Positions 33,431 to 41,206 are shown, numbered from the stretch's first letter. The stretch: DNA of 64,000 nucleotides from Treponema sp. UBA4377 (GCA_002391235.1 DGRX01000013.1:61558-125557); one strand, 5' to 3'. The notes: a model not told the origin generated them from the letters alone. Translations and numbers: made by a program.

Positions 33431-34216
33431 TTAGCTTTTAAGTTCCGCAAGCTTTTCCGCGACGACGCCTTCGGTGTACAGCGGAATGTAGCGGCTTTGG
33501 TTGCGGTGGTCATAACCCCAGTTTTCGTGCCAGTGGCCGAAGAACCAGCGCTTGTAAGAAACCATTCCGTCAATTCTGTCGTTGAAGCGAACGTTGCTGT
33601 CTTCCCTAAAGGCAGCCGCGTATTCCGGGTAGTCGCAAGACGACTCTATGCAACTTATGCCGCTGAGCGGGCCGGTATGGGAAAGGACGAAGTCAAAGGC
33701 CTTTCCAAACTTTTCTATCCTAGAAATGCAGGCGTTTTCTTCTTCCGAAGTCCATTCTTCTTGAGCCCACAAGTCCTTGTCCAGCGTCCTTCTGCTTTTG
33801 TCCTGGCTTTGCGCTCCGCCCAAGACAAGAAAGTTTTTTCCTTGAATGTTGTAAATGTGGCCGCGAATCAAGTAAAAGACATTTTCGCTAACCTTGAGGA
33901 CTTTGTCGCCGTACATTTCCGCTTGCGGAAGCTTTTCCAGCATATTGTAGTTGTCGTGGTTCCCCATCACGGCCAAAACCTTGAAGGGCTTTTTGTTGTA
34001 CCAGTCCAAAAGGTATTTGTCGCTTTTATCCGCGGGATGAATTCCGTTTTCGTCAACAGGGCAGTCTTCCCAAGGAAGGCCGAAGTCCCCAAGGACAATG
34101 GCCTCCGTTACCTCAGAATACTTGGCGCCTTGAAGGAAGCAATAACGTCGCATCCACTTTGCCGAGAGATGGCGCATGTCGATTGTGTTGTGTGTGTCGC
34201 CCGTTATGTAAATCAT
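33431..34216 (-). CDS. Calcineurin-like metallophosphoesterase
   Basis: 261 residues. Motifs: TGDTHNTID (Asp, His), VLGDFGLPW, MGNHDNYN, VLSHTG, FGHWHEN, the full dinuclear-metal set. Substrate unknown (nucleotides, cyclic nucleotides or proteins are all possible in this family). It overlaps the next phosphoesterase gene by 4 bases and follows the SLOG gene, forming one minus-strand operon. Confidence 0.88.
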   Translation of the reverse strand: MIYITGDTHNTIDMRHLSAKWMRRYCFLQGAKYSEVTEAIVLGDFGLPWEDCPVDENGIHPADKSDKYLLDWYNKKPFKVLAVMGNHDNYNMLEKLPQAEMYGDKVLKVSENVFYLIRGHIYNIQGKNFLVLGGAQSQDKSRRTLDKDLWAQEEWTSEEENACISRIEKFGKAFDFVLSHTGPLSGISCIESSCDYPEYAAAFREDSNVRFNDRIDGMVSYKRWFFGHWHENWGYDHRNQSRYIPLYTEGVVAEKLAELKS

Positions 34217-34860
34217 GTCGTTTTCTCCAACAGTTCCGAAAACTTCAACAACTCAAATCTATTCGTGTCAACGCAAACATTTATGTATTGCGCGGGGTTG
34301 ACCTTTTGCTTTTTCCAGTGCTTGTTGAAGTCGCTCAAAAAATAGTCCTCCGTCACAAGCTTCTCGTGCGTGTGGCCGTGAATGTTGAATAGGCCGCCGT
34401 CACTTTTTGGGTCAAGAAAAACAGGTTCGTGCGACAAGACCATGTTCCCGTATAGCAAAGGTCCCTTAAAAACCTTGTCAAAACCTAGATGTTCAAAAAA
34501 CTCGATGTAAGTTTTGAACGGCGTTTTCTTCGTCTGAAAGTCGTGGTTGCCAAGAATCAAAAGCATCTTGCGGTTTTTCTTCATCCGCATTATGTCGTTC
34601 ATGATTCTTGCCTCTTCAATGCGGAGGTTCATGAACACGTCGCCAAAATTCCAAATCAGGCAATCGTCCGGCAGAGCGTCGAATTTCTTCAAAAGGAATT
34701 CGTTCATCTTTGCGCAGCCTTCCGGGGAAAAGTCAAACGGACGGCCGCAATACTTTATGATGTTCGTGTGGTAAAGGTGCAGGTCGCTTGTTACAAAAAT
34801 CTTTTCGGGCGGATAGCCTTGCGAGAATTCTTGTGGTGTCAGAGATTGGAATTGCTGCAT
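34213..34860 (-). CDS. Calcineurin-like metallophosphoesterase
   Basis: 215 residues: TSDLHLYHTNIIKYCGRPF, NFGDVFM, LGNHDF, VLSHEP, NIHGHTHE. About 70 per cent alike by eye to the protein at 53720-54367, showing duplication within the island. Second gene of the SLOG-phosphoesterase operon; 4-base gap from the SLOG gene. Confidence 0.9.
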   Translation of the reverse strand: MQQFQSLTPQEFSQGYPPEKIFVTSDLHLYHTNIIKYCGRPFDFSPEGCAKMNEFLLKKFDALPDDCLIWNFGDVFMNLRIEEARIMNDIMRMKKNRKMLLILGNHDFQTKKTPFKTYIEFFEHLGFDKVFKGPLLYGNMVLSHEPVFLDPKSDGGLFNIHGHTHEKLVTEDYFLSDFNKHWKKQKVNPAQYINVCVDTNRFELLKFSELLEKTT

Positions 34861-34864
34861 TTTT

Positions 34865-35776
34865 TTATGGCCCCTCGAATGTAATATAATCCCAGTTGGG
34901 CTGGCGTTCCATCATCAAAAGAAGGCGATCAGCCAAAGTCCTGTAATACTCCGCCGCCTCTTCGTCCAACGATTCGTCCTTTGAAAATTCTTTCATTTCT
35001 GCGGCCATCTTTCTTACAGTGTCGTATGTATAAAGGTTGTAGCCCCACCAGTCAAATTCAGGTTCAGGATAATTTTTGCAGGTATATTTAATAGAAGTGT
35101 CATAATGCGGTTTTAAAAATTGAAGATACAAATAAAACATTACGACATCTTCTTCAATTGAAATTTCTTCTTCATAACAGCAGAAACAACCCCATGATCC
35201 TTCAGAAGAGTCTTTACCCTGTTTTACAGGCATTACCCAAAAACAGGAACCAGTATTATGTCCTTCTTCCCAATATGGATCCGTGTAAGCCCTCTGAATT
35301 GTTGCATTATTTATAGCCTTTCTTAATGCAGGAAATACTTCTTTTAGATTTTCAGAAAAACGGAAAACTTCCTTATTATGACGAAGAACATGCTCAAGTG
35401 AAGTCGTAAGAACTCTATCATAGTTCTTCAAGCGAACTGCATACGGTTTATTATGCTTTTCCGCCATCAGAATGTCATGCAAACTGCCGCCAGATTCTCC
35501 GTCCCACAACACAAGCATAAAGTCGCAAGCCTTTGCCATTTCCTCGTTTCGCTTATGACAGGCTTTATTGTGATATTTATCATAATCAGGAAGGTATTCA
35601 ACTACTGGAATATTGTTTTCAATTGCATACTCTTTCGCGATTGAATCCACTCCTCGCGCGCCGCCTTCTAGAATTGTAATATCCTTAAAACCAGACATAT
35701 AAATGCATTCATTAATTTCTGAAAAAATCCATTTTTTGTCCGTAATTGTTCGGCTTCCGCAAATAAATATATTCAT
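34865..35776 (-). CDS. SLOG-domain (YspA/DUF2493-like) protein
   Basis: 303 residues. N-terminal 1-125 carries MNIFICGSRTITDKKWIF, ILEGGARGVDSIAKEYA and FMLVLWDGESGG, the Rossmann-like SLOG/YspA ligand-binding pattern. The C-terminal 170 residues (Cys, Trp, Tyr rich) are not recognised. SLOG proteins bind nucleotide-type ligands and occur in defence or stress signalling. Next to two phosphoesterases, so a made/sensed/removed nucleotide is conceivable (inference). Base composition is more AT-rich than neighbours, a sign of separate origin. Confidence 0.75.
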   Translation of the reverse strand: MNIFICGSRTITDKKWIFSEINECIYMSGFKDITILEGGARGVDSIAKEYAIENNIPVVEYLPDYDKYHNKACHKRNEEMAKACDFMLVLWDGESGGSLHDILMAEKHNKPYAVRLKNYDRVLTTSLEHVLRHNKEVFRFSENLKEVFPALRKAINNATIQRAYTDPYWEEGHNTGSCFWVMPVKQGKDSSEGSWGCFCCYEEEISIEEDVVMFYLYLQFLKPHYDTSIKYTCKNYPEPEFDWWGYNLYTYDTVRKMAAEMKEFSKDESLDEEAAEYYRTLADRLLLMMERQPNWDYITFEGP

Positions 35777-36230
35777 AAGGCCCCGTCCTTTAACGCAAGA
35801 AAGTTAAATAAGTTTTCTTGAACATTTTCCACATGCTGCAAATCCTCGTCAATCAAAAACTCGTCTGGCAGCGAGCCGCTTTTGTCTTCAAACGGAGCGG
35901 CGTATTTTAAGACGCAGTTTTTGGAAGAAGTTTTTTCACTTCAACTGCAAGGGCGATTCCTCGTTTGTGAAAATCACGCCAATCAAAAGTTTTGGCCAAA
36001 TCTTCCGGCGTTGTTTCTCCAGATTCGCAAGGGGCAAGCGCTTGAAAGACAAATAAAGAGAGCCACTCTTTGAGTTCCGGCATATTGAGGTCTATGTCGC
36101 GCCCCGGCAAGGTCAGATGTTCGTCGTCGCCTATGCAGAATCCCCGTTCCTCGTCGCCTTCGTTGTCGTTCCAAAACAGGGCGTTCGCGTCAGGTTCCAT
36201 TTTTATCAAATATGGCTTGCATTCCTTCAT
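35777..36230 (-). pseudogene. Unknown gene, probably frameshifted near its 3' end
   Basis: The open frame 35907-36230 encodes 107 residues (MKECKPYLIKMEPDANALFW...; acidic; ends VEVKKLLPKTAS). A neighbouring frame continues directly as TSSKNCVLKYAAPFEDKSG..., ending ..FNFLALKDGAL with a TGA overlapping the SLOG start codon. One extra A in the run of six at about 35935 would join the frames into a 150-residue protein with the usual operon overlap. Function unknown. Confidence 0.5.
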
Positions 36231-36502
36231 TCAAACTCTTCCTTTTTCTCATATTCAATCGTAACGAAATCCGTGGCCAAAAGGTCGTCAACTTTGACTC
36301 CAAGAATATAGGCAAGGGCGACAAGGTTGTCAAGCGTGGGCAAGTTCCTGCCGGAGAACCAATTGTACATTGTCTGGACATAGGGAAAGCCAAGCATTGC
36401 GGCAACGCGATGAAGGGTGACGCATTTTTGTTTCATGAGACGCTTGATTTTTTTTCCAGTTCCCTCTATGCTAAGAACCGGTTTGCAAAAAACAGCTTTC
36501 AT
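36227..36502 (-). CDS. XRE-family DNA-binding protein
   Basis: 91 residues. Helix-turn-helix in GKKIKRLMKQKCVTLHRVAAMLGFPYVQTMYNWFSGRNLPTLDNLVALAYIL. Paralog of 47628-47894 (shared FPYVQT.YNWF.G...P.LDNL.AL..ILGVK.DDL). Start at 36502 chosen over the upstream ATG, which overlaps the promoter -10. Divergent from the double-HTH gene at 36581. Confidence 0.85.
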   Translation of the reverse strand: MKAVFCKPVLSIEGTGKKIKRLMKQKCVTLHRVAAMLGFPYVQTMYNWFSGRNLPTLDNLVALAYILGVKVDDLLATDFVTIEYEKKEEFE

Positions 36503-36580
36503 CGCTTTGTCCAACAAGCGCATTTTACAGCATGTCTGTAACTCTTGTCATTAAACTAAAAATGTAATACCATTTAAGAC

Positions 36581-37399
36581 ATGAAAGCCAAGTTTCTTGT
36601 TCCGGAGATTGACACAAAAAGATGGGCCGAAGACTTTAAGGAACAGATTCGGCTTTATGATTTAAAGTCAAAGAACTTAAAAGACATAAGCGCGTGGCCA
36701 AATTCCGAACAAAGAATTAACAAGTTCAAAAACGGCGCGATACCTACGATAGATTCTTTTTTGGCGCTTTGCAGGTTTTTCAACAGGCCGCCTGATGTTC
36801 TTTTACGCCCAATTCACAAATGGGTTGAGTGCGAGATTGACCGCTCGATTGACGACTTTTTGCCATTCCGGATTTTAGGACAATACGAAGGAACTTATTA
36901 TATCGTTCCCAATTATAAAGTTTATGACAGCTGCGCCGAATTTATTCTCGGGGAAAAAATCAAGAGCCTTAAAAAAGAGCCGGATCCCGCTCGGTATTCA
37001 GACTATCATCAGCGGGGGACCAAGTATGACTTGGACAACCGCGTCGTAGAGGGAAAAATAATTTATCATTTTCCTTCTCTGAATGAGGAAAAAACTTCCG
37101 CCAAAATTTTTTCTATTTTGGAGAAGCGCGGCCTGTCCAACAAGCAAGTCCAAACTCTGCTAGGCTTGAGCCCCCAGTCGCTGGCAAACAGAAAAAAGGT
37201 GAGGCAGGCGTGGACAATCAAGGACATTTACAAATTGTCATGGATTTTGAACCTAAGGTTTGAAGACCTGCTGGAAATAGATTACCTCGACAAGAAAACC
37301 ACCCGAAAATCTCTTTTTGACCCGATTGTTTTCATAATGCATTATGAGCCTAGAAAGAAAAAGGCTCCCGCCAAAAAGCCCGCTCGCCACGATGATTAA
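36581..37399 (+). CDS. Double helix-turn-helix regulator, paralog 1
   Basis: 272 residues. N-terminal segment (KFLVPEIDTKRWAEDFKEQIR...GAIPTIDSFLALCRFF) and C-terminal segment (GLSNKQVQTLLGLSPQSLANRKK...WTIKDIYKLSWILN) both look like XRE-type HTH folds, separated by about 90 residues. Paralog of 46818-47606, which also has an XRE gene beside it. Probably controls the adjacent XRE gene or island promoters (inference). Confidence 0.65.
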   Translation: MKAKFLVPEIDTKRWAEDFKEQIRLYDLKSKNLKDISAWPNSEQRINKFKNGAIPTIDSFLALCRFFNRPPDVLLRPIHKWVECEIDRSIDDFLPFRILGQYEGTYYIVPNYKVYDSCAEFILGEKIKSLKKEPDPARYSDYHQRGTKYDLDNRVVEGKIIYHFPSLNEEKTSAKIFSILEKRGLSNKQVQTLLGLSPQSLANRKKVRQAWTIKDIYKLSWILNLRFEDLLEIDYLDKKTTRKSLFDPIVFIMHYEPRKKKAPAKKPARHDD

Positions 37400-37411
37400 A
37401 TACAAATTGAT

Positions 37412-37430
37412 ATTACTCACGCTGTGTAAT
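37412..37430. promoter_or_regulatory. Variant border palindrome ATTACTC-N5-GTGTAAT
   Basis: Third variant-class site, 13 bases after the double-HTH gene. A promoter-like ATGACA (37451) and TATTAT (37475) follow on the plus strand and lead into the small membrane gene. Confidence 0.5.
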
Positions 37431-37515
37431 TTCTTTACACAACATGTTTAATGACAATCCCCCTCTTGAGGCATTATTATAGGGGCACTGTACTTATAAA
37501 AATCAGGAGGTTTTT

Positions 37516-37713
37516 ATGTTTGTTGGAGGAATTGTTCTAATAATTATTGGAATAATTGGAAGGCTTTTTGCGTCAGTGACTCATATCACTGACACCACTG
37601 CAAAAGCGATGGGCTGGATAGCCTTGAACAAGATTGTGGGCTTTTTAAGTTGGTTTATGCTGGTAATTGGCGGGATGCTTGTTTTTCTCGCGATTATGTC
37701 AGGGGCGGTTTGA
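37516..37713 (+). CDS. Small membrane protein, two helices
   Basis: 65 residues; helices about 2-20 and 40-62, with a polar middle THITDTTAKAMGWIALNK. Strong AGGAGG before the ATG. No family recognised. Could be a holin-like or toxin-like peptide, but nothing proves it. Confidence 0.6.
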   Translation: MFVGGIVLIIIGIIGRLFASVTHITDTTAKAMGWIALNKIVGFLSWFMLVIGGMLVFLAIMSGAV

Positions 37714-37715
37714 CT

Positions 37716-37943
37716 TTAGCCGCGGACAAGCTGCATGGCGTAATCCCAGTCTATGACCAACGGCAACTTGTCCGTGTCTTTTACAAGGCTGATTGAAAAG
37801 TCAGCGCCTTGCCCGGTGATATAATGCATTTTGATTGTGTCGCCTGTTTTAATTTTTATATAAAGCGAGTCTTCCGGAAAACAATCGGACTCATGAATTT
37901 GATAGTCGCTGAGAAAGAAAAACAATCGTTCCAAAACGCTCAT
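37716..37943 (-). CDS. Small unknown protein, probably 5'-truncated
   Basis: 75 residues from the first ATG: MSVLERLFFFLSDYQIHESDC ... DWDYAMQLVRG. The same frame stays open upstream to about 38065 and reads like protein (YTDDIEYADWQNIVPQEWIDEAAAEGNANNALQKYFDT in part), without a start codon. So either a rare start is used or the 5' end was lost at the direct repeat near 38084. Function unknown. Confidence 0.5.
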   Translation of the reverse strand: MSVLERLFFFLSDYQIHESDCFPEDSLYIKIKTGDTIKMHYITGQGADFSISLVKDTDKLPLVIDWDYAMQLVRG

Positions 37944-38078
37944 CGTGTCAAAATATTTTTGGAGCGCATTGTTCGCGTTTCCTTCTGCTGCGGCCTCATC
38001 AATCCATTCTTGCGGAACGATGTTCTGCCAATCGGCGTATTCAATGTCGTCCGTATATAATGAACCATTTCAAAAAGT

Positions 38079-38116
38079 GTGACAAGAACAGTGACAGTAA
38101 AATCAAGAATAAAAAC
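38079..38116. repeat. Direct repeat left of vapBC
   Basis: GTGACA-N6-GTGACAG followed by AAAATC-AGAATAAAA. A close copy lies at 38885-38930, so the vapBC module is flanked by direct repeats of about 40 bp. Confidence 0.55.
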
Positions 38117-38130
38117 TCAATAATCTCGCT

Positions 38131-38535
38131 TTATTCCCTTGTCCAATCCTCAACTTTTATCCAAGGAATGCGGGCAAATTCATCATAGTTATTTGTAACG
38201 ACAGTAAGATTTCTTGTCATTGCCTGGGCGGCAATTTGTATGTCGTAAGGGCCGATTGGTTTCCCTTCCTTTTCAAGGTAAGCCCTTATCAAGCCATAGG
38301 CTTCCGTGTCTTCTGTTGTAAAATCTATTATGTTGTTGAAATCGGCGCAAAAATTTAATAACGCCTGGCGGTTCTTTTCTCTGTTCTGGCTTTTAGAAGC
38401 TCCATATCCCATCTCCGCAATTGTGACAGAGGAGAGAAACAGTTCTTCGCTGTTAGATGAGAGAATTTTCTTCGTAAGATTTGGGAACTTATTCTTTATC
38501 AAGAAAATGCAGATGTTCGTGTCCAATAGGTGCAT
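38131..38535 (-). CDS. vapC: VapC-type PIN-domain ribonuclease toxin
   Basis: 134 residues. Acidic PIN residues in LLDTNICIF, SVTIAEMGYG, and GPYDIQIAAQAM, with the closing VVTNNYDEFARI. Typical VapC length; predicted to cut tRNA or rRNA. ATG overlaps the vapB stop, the normal antitoxin-first order. Confidence 0.93.
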   Translation of the reverse strand: MHLLDTNICIFLIKNKFPNLTKKILSSNSEELFLSSVTIAEMGYGASKSQNREKNRQALLNFCADFNNIIDFTTEDTEAYGLIRAYLEKEGKPIGPYDIQIAAQAMTRNLTVVTNNYDEFARIPWIKVEDWTRE

Positions 38536-38765
38536 TAGAATTCTTCCCTTGACTCAAGCTTTGGTTGATTCCTTCCTGCTGACATAAAATCATCCGTAAA
38601 CTCCGAAAGGCTTTTCTTAAGATTTTCCCAGGGGCGATTCCGTGGATATAGAATTATTGTTGTTCCAATTTTTTTTATGAACATTTCAGAGTGGTCAATA
38701 TGATATTCCTTGGGAATTCTTACAGCCTGGCTGTTTCCGCTTGTGAATACTTTAGTAGCGTACAT
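38535..38765 (-). CDS. vapB: VapB antitoxin, AbrB/MazE type
   Basis: 76 residues: MYATKVFTSGNSQAVRIPKEYHI, the swapped-hairpin AbrB DNA-binding start, then a C-terminal tail for toxin binding. AAAGGAGG before the ATG at 38765. A TTGACA-18-TATACT promoter lies just upstream (38775-38810 on the minus strand). Confidence 0.92.
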   Translation of the reverse strand: MYATKVFTSGNSQAVRIPKEYHIDHSEMFIKKIGTTIILYPRNRPWENLKKSLSEFTDDFMSAGRNQPKLESREEF

Positions 38766-38884
38766 AGAGAACCTCCTTTTAATAGTATATACACAAGTAT
38801 TTACATTTGTCAAGAAAAATATAATCCGTTTCCATTTTTGTTCGAGTGCGCACGAAAGGAAGGAAACGGAGGAAATGCCCCTTG

Positions 38885-38930
38885 CTTTCAAAAAGCGTGA
38901 CAGTAGAAGTGACAGCAAAATCGAGAATAA
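38885..38930. repeat. Direct repeat right of vapBC
   Basis: GTGACAGTAGAAGTGACAGC then AAAATCGAGAATAAAA, matching 38079-38116. The TGACAG pairs also resemble the putative arm sites at the island ends. Confidence 0.55.
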
Positions 38931-38944
38931 AATCAGAAAAAAAC

Positions 38945-39032
38945 GTTGTTACGGCGGGAGTCGAACCCGCAATATCAGCTCTTCGGTTTACAAAGAACTG
39001 CCCGCTACCGTGTTGCGACCATCAATAACAAC
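38945..39032 (-). ncRNA. tRNA-like element 1
   Basis: 88 nt. Acceptor-like GTTGTTA pairs with TAACAAC; TCGC-AACACGGTA-GCGG D-arm-like hairpin; T arm GCGGG-TTCGACT-CCCGC. The anticodon arm is irregular (AGTTC-13 nt-GAGCT, loop containing TTTGTAA). The repeat A copy at 39034 lies directly upstream. A decayed or non-standard tRNA; a sister is at 53112. Confidence 0.6.
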
Positions 39033-39033
39033 G

Positions 39034-39130
39034 GGAAGCGGCGGATGCCATAAAAGCTGTAACGGCAAGTTATGGCTACAAGCCTGAGCGCTCTTTTCTC
39101 CGCGGACAGGCGGGTGCCGCCATTGCTTCC
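39034..39130. repeat. Repeat A copy 3 (97 bp)
   Basis: Full-length copy with both terminal inverted repeats, one base from tRNA-like element 1. Confidence 0.8.
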
Positions 39131-39133
39131 AAA

Positions 39134-39203
39134 AAAACGGCAAGACAAAAATCTTGCCGACGTTGCCCAAGTTAGCGGATTTCTCCGTTGTTCCCCCGGC
39201 GCC
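39134..39203 (-). ncRNA. Small RNA family 3, copy 1
   Basis: About 70 nt from the minus promoter at 39208-39236 to a terminator hairpin CGGCAAG-CTTGCCG with seven T. Shares CCGGGGGA, CGGAGAAATCCG and the terminator with the copy at 39466-39535. Confidence 0.6.
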
Positions 39204-39234
39204 TTCCAATATAGCGCGCGTCCGCGTTTTTGTC

Positions 39235-39253
39235 ATTAAAGTAATACTTTATT
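39235..39253. promoter_or_regulatory. Border palindrome / divergent promoter core
   Basis: ATTAAAG-TAATA-CTTTATT. Minus: ATGACA (39231-39236), 17, TATATT (39208-39213) to small RNA family 3. Plus: TTGACA (39252-39257), 17, TACACT (39275-39280) to small RNA family 1. Both -35 boxes overlap the palindrome arms. Confidence 0.8.
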
Positions 39254-39285
39254 GACAACTTCTTCTTTTTAGCTTACACTTAAAG

Positions 39286-39353
39286 AGCCTTGAGTGGCCG
39301 ACCATGGGGGCAATAGTAGCCCTTTTCCGATTGACCACTTGAGGATTTTTTTT
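39286..39353 (+). ncRNA. Small RNA family 1, copy 1
   Basis: About 67 nt starting 6-7 bases after TACACT. Outer stem CCTTGAGTGG/CCACTTGAGG closes an inner GGGGGC-AATAGTA-GCCCT hairpin, followed by eight T. Five relatives in the island. Confidence 0.7.
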
Positions 39354-39464
39354 GCCCAATCGACTGTATGATATCGTTGGGCAATTTTTTTTTGCAAAAA
39401 AAGGAGCCAAGAAAACCCAATATGCCGCGCTCTTATTACGCGGTGTTTTGATTTTCTTGGCTCA
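39354..39464. repeat. Two further hairpins, no gene
   Basis: GCCCAATCG pairs with CGTTGGGC followed by nine T (terminator-like, plus strand); then GAGCCAAGAAAA at 39412 pairs with TTTTCTTGGCTC at 39453. Confidence 0.5.
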
Positions 39465-39465
39465 T

Positions 39466-39535
39466 AAAACGGCAAGACAAAAATCTTGCCGCAAACACCC
39501 GAGTTGGCGGATTTCTCCGGTGCTCCCCCGGCATC
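39466..39535 (-). ncRNA. Small RNA family 3, copy 2
   Basis: About 70 nt, transcribed from the promoter at 39540-39568. Ends in GGCAAG-CTTGCC with four T. Middle differs from copy 1 at about one base in five. Confidence 0.55.
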
Positions 39536-39566
39536 TTCCAATATAGCGCGCGTCTGGGTTTTTGTC

Positions 39567-39585
39567 ATTAAAGTTCTGCTTTAAT
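39567..39585. promoter_or_regulatory. Border palindrome / minus promoter
   Basis: ATTAAAG-TTCTG-CTTTAAT. Minus ATGACA (39563-39568), 17, TATATT (39540-39545). The TAA stop of the ATPase gene on the minus strand lies inside the right arm. About 50 bp around it are identical to the site at 41154. Confidence 0.8.
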
Positions 39586-40951
39586 GCGCGAACCGTGTTA
39601 TCGTGTCTTCGATGGAATAGCCGCTGTCATTGGAATTGTTGTAAATGTCAATTAAAAAATATGAAATATCCAGCGCTGTCGTTTTTGAATCCATGTCGCA
39701 TTTTCCATCGCAAAGAGTGGCAGAAAAAGCAATCTTGCCAAAATTTTCTTCTATGCAATCCGCAAGGGGCTTTGTCTCAAGTTGCCCCGAATGGTTGATT
39801 TCAAAAGCGAAAGTCTTTTTTTCTTTTCTGTCGCAAATGATTAAAATCGCGATGTCCTCATAGCCTTTGGATTTTGCCAACACTCTTGCGACGCGCCATC
39901 TGTACAGTTTTGTATATCCCAAGTCTTCGCAATAGTCGCCCTTTTTCTCCAGCATTTTGAATGCGTCCGCTATTACGAATTGTTCTAGAATTTTTTCATA
40001 AGCGCGCTCGCGGCTGTTGTTCAAACTTGCGAAGTACATTCCTGGATTTGAAAGCACCTCAAGACGATGGCAGCTTTTGTTCTCTTTTGGGTTGTCGAGG
40101 TTCACACGCAAGGTTTCTATGGGAAGTTCAAGTATCACATCCATTTCTTTTAGAAGCTTGTGAACTGTTTCATAAATCCGTTCCGAATATGAGTTGTAGA
40201 AATCGTCCAGCCCAATATTTTGAATGTAAAAATTTATAATCGTGCGAATCGCGTTTTCGGCCTCTTTTCTTTTGCAAGGATTTTTCAAATCGAGCGGGTA
40301 GCAATGCGGGCCTTTGTCGCTTTTTTCAACCGACTTTATGAAATTATCGACGATGCAAGATTCGATGTATTCTTTTGTTGACTGTTTTGTTTCAAAAGGA
40401 TTTTGCTTTGACAGCGCGCATCCATGTTTGATGTAATGGTCGATGGAACTGTTGCCTCTAATTCTTGCGAATTCCGCAAACGGCATGTATGTTGTATGAA
40501 CAATTTCGATTCTGTCATACAAGCTTGAATGCGACGCAAGCGACAGCCCCAAAGACTCTGTTCCCGACACGACAATTCTGGCGTTTTTTAAGTCAACTAA
40601 ATTGTCTGAAAGAACTTCCGCCAAAATTTGGAATTTGTCGGTAAGAGTTATCTCGTCAATAAAAAAATATTTTTTTCCGCTTGCGATTGACTCTCTTAAA
40701 AATTCCACAATCCGGCGAAAATTGGATTCTTTTTCACAAGTGATGAAAACGGATTTTTTTCTTTCTTCGTCTGGAATGGAAAGAGCCGCTTGCTTCATAA
40801 GCGTTGTTTTTCCTGTTCTTTTAAGCCCAAAAACGCCGCAAATTCGTTTTTGGTTTTCACTGCGCAAGTAATTAACAATCTTGGAAAGACAATCTCGCTT
40901 TTGAGGAAATTCATCTTTTATTTTGGAAATGTCAGTGGACCTAAAATCCAT
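39581..40951 (-). CDS. AAA_14/DUF4143-type ATPase
   Basis: 456 residues. Walker A GVFGLKRTGKTTLMKQ (about 40), Walker B KYFFIDEITLTDKFQ (about 97), sensor IVVSGTESLGLSL; C-terminal half includes a nuclease-like IAILIICDRKEKKTFAFEIN. These fit the AAA_14/DUF4143 group, common in mobile and accessory regions, role unsettled. Its stop codon TAA is supplied by the palindrome at 39567. Upstream leader carries two structured hairpins and the first 30 nt of repeat A. Confidence 0.75.
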   Translation of the reverse strand: MDFRSTDISKIKDEFPQKRDCLSKIVNYLRSENQKRICGVFGLKRTGKTTLMKQAALSIPDEERKKSVFITCEKESNFRRIVEFLRESIASGKKYFFIDEITLTDKFQILAEVLSDNLVDLKNARIVVSGTESLGLSLASHSSLYDRIEIVHTTYMPFAEFARIRGNSSIDHYIKHGCALSKQNPFETKQSTKEYIESCIVDNFIKSVEKSDKGPHCYPLDLKNPCKRKEAENAIRTIINFYIQNIGLDDFYNSYSERIYETVHKLLKEMDVILELPIETLRVNLDNPKENKSCHRLEVLSNPGMYFASLNNSRERAYEKILEQFVIADAFKMLEKKGDYCEDLGYTKLYRWRVARVLAKSKGYEDIAILIICDRKEKKTFAFEINHSGQLETKPLADCIEENFGKIAFSATLCDGKCDMDSKTTALDISYFLIDIYNNSNDSGYSIEDTITRFAH

Positions 40952-40962
40952 AATTTCTTTTT

Positions 40963-40992
40963 GGCGGACAGGCGGGTGCCGCCATTGCTTCC
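40963..40992. repeat. Repeat A partial copy (30 bp)
   Basis: Only the right end of the element (GCGGACAGG...ATTGCTTCC) remains, fused 12 bases upstream of the ATPase start in its leader. Confidence 0.75.
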
Positions 40993-40999
40993 AAAAAAA

Positions 41000-41122
41000 T
41001 AAACTTTTGAAGAAGCGGGAGCGCTCTATATGCGAGTCTCAAATCCTCAAAAGTTTATGCCGAGGGCGTTAAGTGTGGTTACGCTCTATATGCGAGTTAG
41101 CACACTTAACGCTCTCGACAGG
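41000..41122 (-). ncRNA. Structured leader with two CTCGCATATAGAGCG hairpins
   Basis: On the minus strand, two consecutive hairpins (GTTAAGTGTG/CACACTTAAC and AAACTTTTGA/TC-CAAAAGTTT) each hold ACTCGCATATAGAGCG in the loop. They lie between the promoter at 41127 and the ATPase gene. A third related hairpin is in the leader at 49305-49378. Possibly a regulatory 5' UTR. Confidence 0.6.
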
Positions 41123-41153
41123 ATTGATTATAGCGCGCGTCTGGGTTTTTGTC

Positions 41154-41172
41154 ATTAAAGTTCTGCTTTAAT
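41154..41172. promoter_or_regulatory. Border palindrome / divergent promoter
   Basis: ATTAAAG-TTCTG-CTTTAAT. Minus: TGACA then TATAAT (41127-41132) to the ATPase leader. Plus: weak -35 in the right arm and TATAAT (41194-41199), 7 bases before the ATG at 41207. Confidence 0.8.
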
Positions 41173-41206
41173 GCGCGAACTGGCGGCGCGCGATATAATT
41201 ACAAAT

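Noticed and set aside
33260..34345. Long plus-strand frame opposite the phosphoesterase gene
   Set aside because: Antisense shadow; the minus strand has all metallophosphoesterase motifs.
38988..39236. Long minus-strand frame beginning MTKTRTRAILEG, seen again near 39568 and 48874
   Set aside because: The ATG lies in the -35 box and the ARAILE codons are the -10 region; the similarity comes from the shared promoter, not from a protein.
41027..41100. Repeated GCTCTATATGCGAGT 56 bases apart as a CRISPR remnant
   Set aside because: The flanking bases form inverted repeats around each copy, only two copies exist, and there is no cas gene; a hairpin loop motif fits better.
41060..41115. GTTAAGT..ACTTAAC as integron attC boxes
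   Set aside because: The boxes are in the opposite order to attC (GTTRRRY first) and are simply the two halves of one hairpin stem.
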